From Kwoniella bestiolae CBS 10118 (lineage: Eukaryota > Basidiomycota > Tremellomycetes > Tremellales > Cryptococcaceae), in the NCBI RefSeq assembly GCF_000512585.2, contig NC_089246.1:744001-808000 (forward strand): DNA of 64,000 nucleotides, written 5' to 3'. A program made the position numbers and the translations under genes. Shown in pieces: positions 1 through 12,413 of this stretch. Position 1 is the first letter of the stretch. Each line of letters opens with the position of its first letter. The notes beneath the pieces are model-generated. The model worked only from the letters and a program-made list of their open reading frames with translations. It did no database searches and was not told the DNA's origin.

Positions 1-2701
1 GAAGGCATATATATCTAACAAACGAAAACAAAACAGGGTTATAGAATTAGCGATCATGATCTTGGCTGCCTAGGACAGTCTAGAACAGTAACACCGACTC
101 ACGCTGATTAGGTCCAAAATGCAAGATTGATAACCAGCCTACCCAACACCAATGCCAATTCCAAATCAGCTGCTCATGGTTTTTCACGCAGGTGCGATGA
201 AGGGAAGATGGAGTCCGAAAGAAAGATGGACGGTGACTTACCCAGAAATCCCACCATAGTCACATTCTGAGCCAGCCCCCTACAATAAAAGCTCGTAGCT
301 ACATTTTCGACGTGTTCTTCCCATGGTGTTGGGTACCCTACTAATACCTGGAGTAGACGATGGTATGTATGTGACATCTGAAATGGGAAGATTATGATGA
401 CTGATATAGAGGAGAGGAGTTGGACGGTAGCGTATTGGGTTGGTGAGCGGAGACGGGCGAACTGTCGTGGAAAGTATCAATCAGCTTCAAAGACTTTAAC
501 CGTGATCGTACATGACGATTGGTTGGGATGGTAGAAAGGTAGAAAGGGTACTGACCAAATTACGATAAAATACATGGTACACTAGTTGGAAGAACAATTT
601 GTATAAGAATAGCAGAGCTCTACTCCGCACTTTGGACGAGAGGATGAAGAATGATATCTGAGCTAGAAGTTGGACCGCTGCGATGAATGATCAGCCGGCG
701 TTCATAGGAAAGAGTAAAAGTGGACTCACTGATAACCCATGAGTACACCCAGGTACCAGCATCCAAAGAAGTATGAGGCAGAGTCGTAAGATACAGACTT
801 GCGTATGCTACATACACAGGAACTCTTGATCAGCTATTCCATGCCATAATAAGTAGTGTAGTAGCTGATCTCACCTTGCCCCGCTATGAGGGAGAAACAA
901 GCAATAGCCAAACAAGTCATGAACCATAGGAACCTCAACCACGATGCTGGAAAGCGTCGCGAGAGATGACCGCCTAGGAAGCTGCATAATAAGACAATAT
1001 CAGCTACGATCAAGGTGAACTAGTGATACCACATGATGACTTTGCTGCCTCAATCGGATACTCACATCTGCGTGACGGTCGATAACGGTTGTCTATACGT
1101 ATGTCTCTTATCCCTCTTCAGTTTTGAGAAACACGCTATAGCAGGCATCAACATTGCGATGAATGATAGGGTTACCCAGAAGGCTATGTGAAGTCACCAG
1201 AATCAAATTAGCAAGATTTCGATCTTACAAATACCATGAACGTGGGACATGTTGTTCCATTCGACTACCCTGCTCCTCGACCTCCTCTCTCGCATTTCGC
1301 GCCCAATAGTATGTTGAAGCCATCACTCACTCTTCCGTTCCCAGTCTACCCCACCATCCACAGGATCCTTATTACTCTCCCACCTCTTCCTCAACCCGAA
1401 CAAATCTAAATGATGGGCTGATAGTCCTAGTAGTAACGTCGAGGACCACGTCAGGGCATAGGAGATCTTACCGCCTAGCTTTGATGGCCACCAGTCTGAT
1501 ACAGCTTATCAATCTCTGGCCACTTCTGTCAAACAAGGAGAGAACACTCACTCAGACGATAAAGCGAGAAAAGGTTGGTGATGAAGAACAAAGCCACTGC
1601 CAAATACATGCTATCGAGGATTTAGCAAACTTCACATTTCGAATCTATGCTCAGAGCTGACTCACCCAAAATACCTGTCTCAATGTATCCTGGTCAGCTT
1701 CGGTATGCCACGATGGTATTGGGAAGCTGACTCACCAGATCAAGAAGAAGTAGAAATTTACGTCCAGCGGTAGATCCCTGTCGTCCTCTCCCCCTTCTCC
1801 GCCTGTAGCAGGAGTAGATACAGTCGAATTATCTTTCGGTCGTTTAGGCCAGGATGGTATTTCGGGAAAAGGATCGTCTTTGTACGGATCTGAGACGGGG
1901 AAAGGGAGGGAGACCCAGATCCATACCTGTATGAATATAACACATCATTGCAATAGTCAGCGGGAATCCCAAACCGGGGAGGAGGGAATACGAGGAGATG
2001 CAAATAGATAAGATCCAGTTTGAGAGATGTAAGACCTACCGCTACACAAGGTAAGACCACAAGCACGAGATGCCTCTTCCACCATGATTCCAACCATGCA
2101 TTTACGGTCTTCCTACTTGGCTAAACAGGTCAAAAGGGAGATCAGTATTTTCATACCTTTTGCAGTACTCCGGTCCACACCTGACGGGAGGGGGATAAAA
2201 TAAGTCATATAGCATGAGGAGGAGAAGGACCCACCCGAAAGAACCACCTCGTCCACCTCTCCTCCCCCTCTCCTCCAACCCCACCCAACCCCTGCTGGCC
2301 CTCAACCCCACTCAACCGTCTCAATTTCCTCTTATACCTCTGACCAGGTTGACCAAGATTCAAGTGAGAGGTGACAGCTTTCAAATCTTCTCCCAGCGAT
2401 TTGCCCTTGCCTTTGCCCTTGGCTTTCCTGTCTCCATTTTCTAGTGGTTTGTTCTTGCTTTGCGTGGATGTTGAGGAAGATGGGTCAGAGGGCGGAGGGA
2501 GGGGTAGGGAAGGGCGGATTTTTGGTCTGTGCGGTGAGTTTGTCTTGTCTAGGCATACATAGAGTATCGTCAGCACATCATATAGTCAGCAGTCCGGATA
2601 GGTGGGACCGGAACGAGACGAGACTGTCAAACAGGAGGGGGATGCTTACCCCATAATCTATCTTGCGCTCGCTCGGAGCCCTTCGAAAGAGGTGTGAACA
2701 T
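1..2701 (-). CDS. Polytopic membrane protein, unknown function (3' end cut by window edge)
   Basis: At least ten exons can be joined on the minus strand. The first (2701-2650) starts at ATG and its intron returns in frame at 2548. The protein begins with a basic, Ser/Pro-rich cytosolic-looking tail containing GKGKGKSLGEDLKAV. It then alternates hydrophobic segments (HLVLVVLPCVAVWIWVSL, NFYFFLIW, YLAVALFFITNLFSLYRL, WLRFLWFMTCLAIACFSLIA) with hydrophilic loops, giving seven or more likely membrane spans. Further exons read on through VQLLSSISVIIIFPFQMS and NVTMVGFLGWLSILHFGPN, and the frame stays open across position 1, so the C terminus is missing. I think orthologues exist in other tremellomycetes but I cannot name a family. 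The internal reading is confident because several consecutive joins keep one frame; the function is not known. Confidence 0.72.
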
Positions 2702-3237
2702 GATTTCTCCTGAATTGCTTTTCTTCCTGTTATAGGCAAAGACCTTGATGAGCTATGCAGCTTTTTCAGCCTCGGAGTGATCAGCGGTAGAGTATGGTCA
2801 TTGTTATCCTTCTTGTCCTGCGTTGGTGTTCGATCAAATGCTGAGTCAAAGAGTAGCGGTATAACAATTATTGGAATGGATGATAAGTTACGATTGAACG
2901 TGCTTTCTATGTACGCGTCATACTCACATCAGCTCGGAAATGTCCGTGCTACTCGTGGCGTAGGGAACTATATGAGTGAGTAACGACATGATACTTGAAT
3001 GCATGAGTACGAATATAACTCTGCATTATATACAACATAAATGCGAGTCAATACTCATAACCGTGATTATATATACAATGATAAGGTGATAAAATTTGAA
3101 TTTAGCGAAAAGAAAAGAATAGAACAGACGCAGGAATAGGGAAGTGGATCATCCATTTGATCTACAGTATGGGTGATTTTGACTTGATCATCTCGAACGG
3201 ACGTGTGAAGGGTAGAATAGTTCCAGGCCATAAGCCA
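2702..3237. other. Intergenic, no gene seen
   Basis: This holds the likely promoter of the membrane-protein gene to the left and the 3' end of the small gene to the right. Short open frames on the plus strand (for example 2777-2983) have no coding character that I can see. Confidence 0.5.
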
Positions 3238-3798
3238 TTATTCTGTCAAATATCGAGACCCCTCGACAATAGGTCTAGCAGGTAATCTGTAATTCCATGT
3301 CCTCTCTTTACCTTGTTCGATGATCTCTCCAACTGTCACCGTCGAGGTTTTATTGGTCGATTGAAGATCTTCGTATATCCCACTGACCACGAGATTGCAA
3401 GTCAGCACCGAATATCTGCGAGTATGACATATTGTACCCACGATAAGATTTGGCCTTTCGCCGAAGGCTGCATATCCTTTCCTATCTCCGAGAAGATCCT
3501 GGTCATGTGAAATTCATTTTTGGGATCCCAAGGTTGTTTGTCGATTATGTGTGGATCGTATGTTGAGGTACTGCCCATACTTGGTGAAGAGTTTGAGGGT
3601 GAGCTGGGTGAGGTGGGTTGATTGGAAGAGCCAGAGCGAGAACCGAAGCCAGCATTGGTACTTCTGATGTTGACCGGTGGGGTAGGTTGGATGGGTCTCA
3701 ATTCGGATGAGGATGGGGATGTGGGTGAGCTGACGAGATATGGTCAATAGGGTTTAAGCTGGATGGGCTGACGAGTATGTGATCACTTACTTTGTCAT
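3238..3798 (-). CDS. Small protein of unknown function, 146 residues
   Basis: Three exons: 3798-3791 (only 8 bases, ATG ACA AA), 3729-3442 and 3382-3238, with introns of 61 and 59 bases. Together they make 147 codons including the stop. The N-terminal half is Ser/Pro/Asn-rich and probably disordered. The C-terminal half is denser and looks like a small fold: TRIFSEIGKDMQPSAKGQIL, then GIYEDLQSTNK and WNYRLPARPIVEGSRYLTE at the very end. The donor at 3441 was chosen over GTACAA four bases further on because only it keeps the last exon open. I do not recognise the family. The conserved-looking tail argues for a real gene. Confidence 0.6.
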
Positions 3799-4610
3799 CC
3801 TGGAGTACCAGTTATTCGTGCTGTATGTATGTGTTGTAACGTGTATGAAAGAGTAAGTACGATCAGGAGGGTAGATGTGAAAGAAGAAAGCAGAATGGAT
3901 GATCATGTCGTTAAATTATGAGTCAGTATATATACCTGTTTGCAATGGGTCATATTACCACTGGCACTACCAACACAAACAGAAGCCATGTTCAACCTTT
4001 CTTTTATTTGGTATGTCCTTTGTCAATCGAATCAAAGGATGGGGCGTGTCTCACTACCACTCCTAACAAGTTACTCGGTCTATGCGGCGAGTTGATCCGA
4101 ACGACGTCAGTAGTCAGTACGAGAAGATCCATCAAGATTTACACTCTACACTGTACGCTATACTTCTCTGCTTTGTCTTCTTGATGTGACGATCGTGGTC
4201 TTCTCGATACAATCGAGACATACAATCAGTCCAACGGTGAAATCCTACAAGAAGGCCAGTCTAGTAGAACAGTTTTTTGGGATTTAGATTGATCATCTTG
4301 CCTTGTCATCGATCATCATGCCTTCTTGGTCGTACGATTCATGTCATTGTGAGAATGTGTACTATGCATCCTGCATTGTGAATGTTGCTTCTTCTTGACT
4401 GACTTGGACATGCCATGCACACTCAACCGGTCCGAGCGTTACCACGTGGAGAAGCTGCCGCGGGATCAAAATGAATTCTGATCCGTCGCATATCCGTCTC
4501 GACCGTCCCCAAGCTACAGAGTAAGAGAATGAAAACATCAAATTCAGTCATTTATACCTTCACTCCTTCACTCTTACTCGAGCCATTGCGAAACCAGACA
4601 AGACATAAAA
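3799..4610. other. Divergent intergenic region
   Basis: This separates the 146-residue gene (minus) from PDX1 (plus), so it should contain both promoters. A weak open frame at 3918-4184 has no coding features that I recognise, and I see no RNA gene. Confidence 0.5.
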
Positions 4611-6414
4611 ATGAGAGGTTCATCCCAGCTCACAGGCCTGATACGTTCCGCAAGGACCTCATCAGCTCGTAAGCTACCTCACCAATCCTCAACCCAACAG
4701 GGCCAAAGATGTAATAGCTGACTGATCCTGGATTTAAACGCATAGCCCTTCGAAATGTCCGATACGCAACCACTTCGATGCGTATGCCCGCCATGTCGCC
4801 TACGATGACTGAAGGTGGGATAGCGAGCTGGAAGAAGAAGGAGGGGGAGAGTTTTAGTGCGGGTGATGTATTGTTGGAGGTGGTGCGTGCTCAGCTCAAG
4901 AGAATGCTGGTGGTATGCCCACGACACTACGAGCTGATATGTGGGTTGATTTTTATGGAATAGGAAACGGACAAAGCTACGATAGATGTTGAATCGCAAG
5001 ATGATGGAGTGATGGGTAAGATCATTGTGAGTGAATGTCTCTTCTCAATCTTATACCTCGGGGACAGATCTCAACGTATCGTCTCGTAACTGTCATCGAC
5101 ACTCTGGGGTGCAGAAACTGATCTATCTCTTTGATGCTTGTACAGGCCCAAGACGGCTCATCGAAAATCCCAGTCGGTCAAATCATAGCCATCCTAGCAG
5201 AAGAAGGCGACGACCTCAGCTCAATCACCGTGCCAGAAGATCTATCTCCTCCAGGCCAAGCTCAAGGTGAAGCTTCAGCATCTGCTTCTGGCTCAGGTAG
5301 CGAAACCCCAAAGCAAGAGAAGGAAGAACCCAAGAAGGAGGAACCTAAGAAGGAGGACCAACCATCATCATCAGCTACTCAGCAGCATGAGACGGGACAT
5401 GGTCATAAGGAGATCAAACATTCACAGCCTATTTTCCCTAGTGTAGCGAGATTGTGAGTTTTGTGTCACCCTATCTGACCTGACCATCCCTATGCCACTC
5501 ACTATCTGCCTTATCATCTGACCTACATCCACATGACAACCCACAATTCCTTCTTTTGTTCAAAGTGCACCTCGACTAATGATGTATCACTTGGCACTCT
5601 CACAGACTCCAAGATTCCCCTCTCTCCTCCGAACAAATCTCCAAACTCAAAGGAACAGGCCGACACGGTATGCTCACCAAGGGCGATGTCTTATTGGCAT
5701 TAGGAAAAGTGAAGAATGCTTATGGGTCGGCGGAGAAATTGAATTTGGATGTTATGGGACCCAGTGGAAAGAGGGCTAGCGAGGTGCGTTCATTTACCTC
5801 TACATCTGATTTTCCGATCGCCCCCTTCTGGATTGCGGTCATCATTCTAGCTTCTTGGGCACTTTGAGTAATCCATGCTGATTCTTGACTTCATGATCCA
5901 CAGAACAAGGCTACCTCACCCAAAGATGGCGCTGCTCCAACTAAGAGGGAGGAACCCCTCGATGGACCTGCTTTACGTAGATTGATCTTGGCTGGTTTGT
6001 CGAGGGCCACTGAACCTGCTAAACCTGTTATTGACCATTGTGAGTTGGCCTTTCTTTTATTGACACTGAGTACTCTCTTTTTCGGCATCATCTTCCACAC
6101 TCCCATTGGGAATCCCATTGCGCAATTCCCACATATCCTTTATCCTCTACACGTCAATACATCTTGTTATCACCATCCCCCCTCTCATCTAGCTGTAAAA
6201 TATGAAATATATACTAATCTCCAATTCCCCTTCAGCCGCCCTCCCACTCTCATCAGACTACGAATTCGACTCTATCATCTCACCTTACGCATCGCTCTTA
6301 CCCCCTCCCAAACCACAAGTGAACATCCCCTCGGCAGATAAGTTGGCGGAGATTGAGAGTACTGGATTGGGTGGAAGTCCAGCGAAGAAGGATGAATGGG
6401 CTGGGTTGTTCTAG
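4611..6414 (+). CDS. PDX1: Pyruvate dehydrogenase complex protein X (E3-binding protein)
   Basis: Seven exons (4611-4668, 4746-4882, 4964-5026, 5146-5453, 5606-5783, 5904-6039, 6236-6414) encode 352 residues. After a basic, Ser/Arg-rich mitochondrial leader comes a lipoyl domain (about residues 30-105) starting MRMPAMSPTMTEGGIASWKK, with the lysine to be lipoylated in ETDKATIDVESQD. A Lys/Glu/Pro-rich linker follows. Next is a peripheral subunit-binding domain (VARLLQDSPLSSEQISKLKG, then GRHGMLTKGDVLLAL), which docks dihydrolipoamide dehydrogenase (E3) onto the E2 core. The large acetyltransferase domain of true E2, with its HxxxD-G motif, is absent. That pattern defines protein X rather than E2. 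It acts in the mitochondrial matrix, linking E3 to the complex that turns pyruvate into acetyl-CoA. Confidence 0.9.
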
Positions 6415-6724
6415 TGGTTATGTAGGGGTTGGAGACAGATGTTCATTTGCGTGATTCATTTCCCTTGTACATTGAAAGTCTGGGGTTATTTGCTTGCTGC
6501 CAAGTGAGAGAGTTTATGCATTGCTTTTTCACGAGATGTCGAAAGTGCTCTTGTTCTTCAGATCTCTTAGATTTCTTCGAACAATTCAGGATGCACACTC
6601 GGCTCGGTGCATTCTACTTTCGGTTTATTTCATCTGATGAATACTACTATTGCTAAACAAGCTCCAACCAAAACAATCCAGTGAGAGTCATGATATTGTT
6701 CATATCTATATCATATTCCGACTA
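6415..6724. other. Convergent intergenic region
   Basis: Shared 3' region of PDX1 (plus) and YIP1 (minus). The open frame at 6429-6656 shows no recognisable coding content. Confidence 0.5.
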
Positions 6725-7990
6725 CTACTTCTTGACATTAAAAATACTCAACAGCGCAAAACACCCATATAACAACCCCACAGGATAAGCCACCAACAGC
6801 CTCTGATGATTCATCCTCAGCACCACAACGAAAATACTCGATGCAGAGAAAGTACACCAAGCAATAGATAGACAACTGAGTATATACCCTATAGCAGAGT
6901 CTATACCTATCCCCATACCGATCCCACCGAGCCCTACCATCGGAAGGAGACAGTACCCTAGTACCGAGGCGGTGCGATAGGCATCGATGCCTGTTTCGGA
7001 CATTAGGTTTAGGAGGAGGTAGATTGCTGTGGTTCCTAGGAGACCGACGCCGTAGATGTAGGAGAATTGGGGTTTGCCGGACTGCGGGTGGGTGGATGGG
7101 TGAGGGTTAGCGAGTGTTCTGGGGTTTGGGTCATGAGTGACTGGGAGCTGCGTGGTGGATGGCACGATGGTAAAGAGAAAGATGTTTGGGTTTGGAGGAG
7201 GGCATAAAGAAGATTGTAGGACGGTAGGATCGGTTTGAGATACTCATATTATTGGGTAAGGAAGACTTAACTCACCAGAAGTAAGAAGAAAGCAAATGCA
7301 AAACAAAACACGAATGGACCTGCCAGATCCGCATCGTCCATTATATTCTCGTTGACTCTTGCCAAGGGGTTGAGCACTGTTAGGGATTTCTGTAAGATGT
7401 GGGAAGGGTTTATGCCGAGTTCTGTAGCGTGTAGTGTTATAGGAAGATTAGCTATAGAGAGCTCCCTGATTGTGAATATGGGATATGGAGGGAGATCGCT
7501 CTTCCAATTAGGGTTCAAAAGATAAGACATGGAATCGATGACTATGGCGATATATCTCCTTCATAGCCCCTCCTGGATGTTGAAAGAAAAAGGTAACCAC
7601 ACAAGAAGTTGATTCTCCTCAGATCACCACTCCCCCTTGAGCAGATAATGATACACTAAAAAACATTCACTCACCCTCCATCAGACTAGGTTCACCCTCA
7701 AACCCCCCCGTCCCAAAGGCCTCCCACCACTTCCCCTCACCCAACATCATCCTGCTATTCGCCATATTCATATTCCCCGTTGCTCCCCCTACTCCAAATG
7801 CTGAACTTCCCATCGACCCTGACGCACCTCCTGGGCCCATACTACCTTCCAAGGAAGATCTCGAACCGGGGTAGTAGGGTGAGCCGGATGGTCCACTTGG
7901 TTGACCGCCGAAGAATGCCAAAGGTTCGGAGGATGAGGTGGGGGCGTAGGGTGAGTAGGAGGAGGGGGGTTGTTGGAATAGGTGGGACAT
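6725..7990 (-). CDS. YIP1: Yip1-family Golgi/ER membrane protein
   Basis: Three exons (7990-7675, 7421-7276, 7081-6725) give 272 residues. The first exon encodes a cytosolic Pro/Ser/Gly-rich N terminus ending in KWWEAFGTGGFEGEPSLMEG. The junction restores the family hallmark ELGINPSHILQKSLTVLNP followed by DDADLAGPFVFCFAFAFFLL. The third exon carries the remaining membrane segments (FSYIYGVGLLGTTAIYLLLN, CLLPMVGLGGIGMGIGI, and two more) and ends FNVKK. Known members sit in ER/Golgi membranes, bind Rab GTPases such as Ypt1 and Ypt31 and help form COPII vesicles. DLAGP, the glycine-rich helices and the overall length match the family well. YIP1 diverges from MAS1 across a 445-base shared promoter region. 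Confidence 0.88.
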
Positions 7991-8435
7991 GGTGTTTGGG
8001 GGTAGTGACGAGAGATGAGATTCAGTCGGCTTGAAGTCTGGTCTAGGGATGTTTACTGTTCTATTTTGTTTCTCCCGTAGCTGTTTGAGAGTGCATCGAT
8101 ATGCAGCTGTTATGGTCTATATTCAGTTCAGTACTCCTCAAGATGAACGTAGCAATGCAGCAGCAAAATACGACGGTGACGTGCAGGTACCTTGCTCGTC
8201 GCGTGTCACATTTGTAGTTGGTGTCAAGTGCCACACTGTCGGGATTACCGGTGGTTTACTATTATTCCGAGTTGCGCCGTATTCTGTCGAAGCTTACTGG
8301 TTGATGGTACAGTAGCATACTGCCATTGGCACTTTGAGCAAAGCATTAGACAGACGATCATCATCAATTGATGATATTTACTAGATATCTACCTCTTACT
8401 CCTACTCATCCTCATCATCTTACCTACAACCCAAA
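7991..8435. other. Divergent promoter region of YIP1 and MAS1
   Basis: Contains both 5' regions; the frame at 8031-8315 is not supported as a gene. A pyrimidine-rich stretch precedes the MAS1 start codon. Confidence 0.5.
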
Positions 8436-10679
8436 ATGGTAGCATCAAGACTCATCTCGCGGGCACTTGCTCGACCACCCGCTCCAAGGGTATTGAAGCC
8501 TGTGAGCATATTATCCTCTCTAATCCCAACATCGAAGGCAAAATCCGTCAATAATGTACACAACTTCACTCGCTGATATCGTATTTGTTTTCTTTCCATG
8601 TGTTACAGACCCTCTCAAGATCCCTCGCAGCCGTACACCCAGTGACCCTCCCATCCCTTGACCCAGAAACCAAGACATCGGTATTATCAAACGGTCTATC
8701 GGTATCGACGGAGACCATCCCAGGAGCTCAAACTTCCACTGTGGGGTTATGGATCGATGCGGGTTCTAGGGCTGATGCGGCGGATGCTAGTGGTACGGCG
8801 CACTTTTTGGAGGTGAGTGTTTTAGGTTTTTATTGGTAGCTAGGGGTGGGATGGGGGTGTAGGATTATCTGGCAGTCAGGGGTGGGATAGGGGAATACTA
8901 TATACTTCAGCATATAGTAACTCATCCTATATGATTATAGGAAGAAGATTGAAGCGTAGTAGAGAAGACATCAGGATCAAGGGATATCAGCAGGAATAAC
9001 GAATCACATCACAAAACACACATGCTAACCCATACATTCTCCCCCAACAGCATCTCGCATTCAAAGGCACCAAATCCCGATCCCAAACCCAACTCGAGCT
9101 CGAAGTCGAGAACATGGGTGCCCACCTCAACGCCTACACCTCGAGAGAACAGACTGTCTACTACGCCAAGGCGTTCGACAAGGACGTTCCTCAAGCTGTA
9201 GATATCTTGTCTGATATCTTGCAGAACTCAAAGTTGGAGGAGAGCGCCATTGAGCGAGAGAGGGATGTTATCTTGAGGGAACAAGAGGAGGTGGAGAAGC
9301 AATTGGAGGAGGTTGTTTTTGATCACTTGCATGCTGTTGCTTACCAAGGTGAGTGGAGGGTTTGCTAGCAAATTAAGTGAGAGGAGAAAGAGGGATGAGA
9401 TGGAAGTGAAGAAGAATATACCCTCTCCATGGGATGAGCGTGTAATAGTTATCCTTAGGGTTCTGGATCAGGAGAGAACAGTCACAGAGAGCATTGTGAT
9501 GATAGTAGAGGGAAAAGGAAATCTACCTTTGAACAATCACCTGTACAGCCCACTGACATCCTTTCTTTACTCCCCAGGCTACCCCCTCGGTAACACCATC
9601 CTCGGTCCCAAGGAACACATCAACTCCATCTCCAAATCCGACTTGCAGAACTACATCTCCAAGAACTACACCTCTGACCGAATTGCCCTCGTAGGAGCCG
9701 GTTCGATCGAGCACGAAGCCTTGGTCAAGCTCGCCGAGAAGCACTTCGCCAACTTACCTGTATCCTCCAACCCCGTCCCATTAGGTGGTCAGGCCCACGC
9801 CCCCACTGATTTCCTAGGTTCCGAAGTGAGGATCAGAGACGATACCATGGATACTTTGAACTTGGCCATTGCTGTTGAAGGTGTATCATGGAAATCACCA
9901 GATTACTGGCCCATGTTGGTCATGCAATCCATCTTCGGTAACTGGGATAGATCATTGGGTGCCTCACCATTATTATCATCCAAACTCTCTCACATCATCT
10001 CGAGCAACAACCTCGCCAACTCTTACATGTCGTTCTCTACTTCATACTCTGACAGCGGTCTTTGGGGTATCTACATGGTTTCTGAGAAGTGAGTGTGGTT
10101 TCCATTCATTATTCGTGATTTCTTCTTGTCAAATCCAGCTCTTTTGTCATTTCGCTCGTAATGGAACGAATGCTGATGACTTGACTTTACCCTCCTCAGC
10201 CACATGAACATCGATGATCTCGTCCACTTCACCCTCCGAGAATGGACCCGAATGTCCATATCCCCAACCATCGCCGAAGTCGAGAGAGCCAAGCAACAAC
10301 TCAAGGCATCCTTGTTATTGGGTTTGGACGGTACCACCGCGATTGCTGAGGATGTAAGTTATTCTTCTATGCAGAATTATCTTGCCGCTCCAATCAGATA
10401 TAGACTTGATATGTCTGTCTGACCTATCCACTCCACGGTAAATCTGAGCTAATAATCATGACCTCACTGCAGATCGGACGTCAACTCATCACCACCGGTA
10501 AGAGATATACCCCCAAGGAGATCGAGCGATATGTCGACGCCGTCACACCCGAGGAGATCCAACGTGTAGCTAGGAAATACCTCTACGACAAAGATATCGC
10601 TATTGCCGCTCTTGGTCGAACTGAGGGTCTATTCGATTACAACCGAATTAGAGCTGATATGTCTTCTATGATCTACTAA
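8436..10679 (+). CDS. MAS1: Mitochondrial processing peptidase beta subunit
   Basis: Six exons (8436-8501, 8609-8812, 9051-9348, 9578-10088, 10200-10353, 10473-10679) encode 479 residues, the usual length. A basic leader (MVASRLISRALARPPAPRVL) precedes the M16 peptidase domain. The inverted zinc-binding motif HxxEH reads HFLEHLAFKGTKS and is split by an intron exactly between HFLE and HLAF. The distal glutamate region is AVDILSDILQNSKLEESAIE. The second half has the inactive M16 C domain, with LGSEVRIRDDTMDTLNLAI and a C terminus ending FDYNRIRADMSSMIY. The enzyme removes presequences from imported matrix proteins together with the alpha subunit. Retention of HxxEH separates it from the alpha subunit, and bc1 core proteins often lack the motif. 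Confidence 0.92.
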
Positions 10680-11114
10680 GCTTGTTATAGAGGATTGGTG
10701 GGACGGGATGTAGTGGTAGAATTGATAGGGAATATAAGTTATATCAAAACATATGCATCTATTCCTGCTGAATCTTGGCGTTGTGCGATTTACGTCTTTG
10801 AGGTATACCTGAGCAATGGATATAGAATCAACTTTGCTGGCATGGAGGTTTGATCCATGGACATATGAAGCTCAGTCGATGCTGTGTTTTCATCAGTGAA
10901 TCGCATCCATCATATATATGCATCCTCCAACATAGCTATGATAGGACCATCATAAAAAACATGATTGACTACAAGAGTATGATTGTCTGCCCACGCGCCA
11001 CGCCACGCAGCCCAATGAAACGATATCCAATCCCAGACGCTAACAGATACTCCAAATGGATTGTAGGAGAGAAGAAGCGATAAGACTTGTGGGAATATGC
11101 TTCCTCGTCCCCAT
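10680..11114. other. Convergent intergenic region
   Basis: Shared 3' region of MAS1 (plus) and RRP7 (minus). Open frames here on both strands are short and unconvincing. Confidence 0.5.
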
Positions 11115-12413
11115 TCAATAAGGCTTGAACCGTCTGTTCTTCTTGAGCTCTTCGACTTTTTGCTTGTCCGATTCGAACTTTGAACGCAATTCGGCGAGTT
11201 CTGGGACGGGGAGAACCAGGACAAATCAGCATTCGCACAAACTTATCATCAACTGCAATCCCTCTTGACAACATCTACCAAGTCGCGGTAGTAAGGTAGA
11301 GAAGTTGGATACGGATAGCTCAAACTCACCCTGTCGTTTCCTCTCGTTCCTCTGGAACTTATAAAAGTCCTGTAGTTCCCCAGCCCCGCTCCCCTTCTTC
11401 TTCTTATTCTTCAACTTGTCCTGGAAATTTGTAGAAGCCACCCCGACCCCACCCTTCCCTTGACCGAACGCATCTCCCCTAGCTCCTGCTCTGCCATACC
11501 GCCCTGATCTCACCACTACCGTAAATCCATCTTCATCCACCAATGCCCCCGCACCCGATTGTTTCGCTCGGGAGGAAAGTAGGAGGGAATGGAGGTGGTC
11601 GAACCTGTCCATTGAGGAGTCTGCGAATGCTTTTACATATTGCAGATCTGGTCGAAGGGAGGTATATAGCGAGGTATAATATTCCAGCCCTGTAGGTTCA
11701 CTGGGATATTTAGTGAGAGATAGAGGGGATGGAGTGGATGACATCAGACGGGTTATGGAGATTGGATCTAGGAAGATGATGTGACATGATTTACTTCCTG
11801 AGATACCATACCCCGTTGATCTGGGATTGAGCGGTGGGAGGTCTACGATCTCGGGAACGGAGGGTGGTAGGGCGTTCTTGGCTCTCTTGCGCTCTTTGCG
11901 TTTCTGGTTCTTGGTGAGTTTAATCGGTATATCACCTTGGAATTGAGGTTCTGCTTTTTCCTGCTCTTCTTCTCCTTCTTCCTCTTCCTCTTCTTCCTCT
12001 TCCTCATCCTCATCTTCGGAAGACTCATTATCCTCAACTGGTAGTCCCCTAACAGCCTTCTCCAACACATTGACCTCACTCCCACAGCTTCCCATTCGAA
12101 CATCCTCTACTATCCCCCATTTACCAAACACCCCTCTAATATCCTGTACGCCGGCATCAACAGGTAAGTTGGTAACGAACAATGTCCTATCCTCTGGAAG
12201 TTCCCCCTCGGACGACTTGGAAGTGTGAGGTCGGGCGTAGATGTAGTGTCTTGTTGTTTGGGGTTTAGTGGACGATGAAGCAGAAGGAAGGTCGAGGGGG
12301 ATGGGTAGGAAGGAGGAATATAATTTTGGTTTTGACTGGTCCTTCGATGAGGACGCAGCTTTTGAGGGTTTCGATTTGAGAGTGGTCTTGGTTGTACTTG
12401 TTGATTTGGGCAT
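11115..12413 (-). CDS. RRP7: Ribosomal RNA processing protein Rrp7
   Basis: Two exons (12413-11330, 11200-11115) give 389 residues. The start chosen is MPKSTSTTKTTLKSK; the upstream in-frame stretch is left out. An RRM-like N-terminal domain is visible in RTLFVTNLPVDAGVQDIRGV followed by FGKWGIVEDVRMG, interrupted by a long acidic insert of mostly Glu. The C terminus carries the Rrp7 signature: ELQDFYKFQRNERKRQ, then after the intron ELAELRSKFESDKQKVEEL and the final RRFKPY. The Rrp7 C-terminal segment binds the small-subunit processome. The protein is nucleolar and is needed for 18S rRNA maturation and 40S assembly. Confidence 0.87.

Noticed and set aside
1..2701. Naming the first gene an LCCL-domain protein
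   Set aside because: The order of membrane segments recalled that annotation, but no LCCL cysteine motif is visible in the window.
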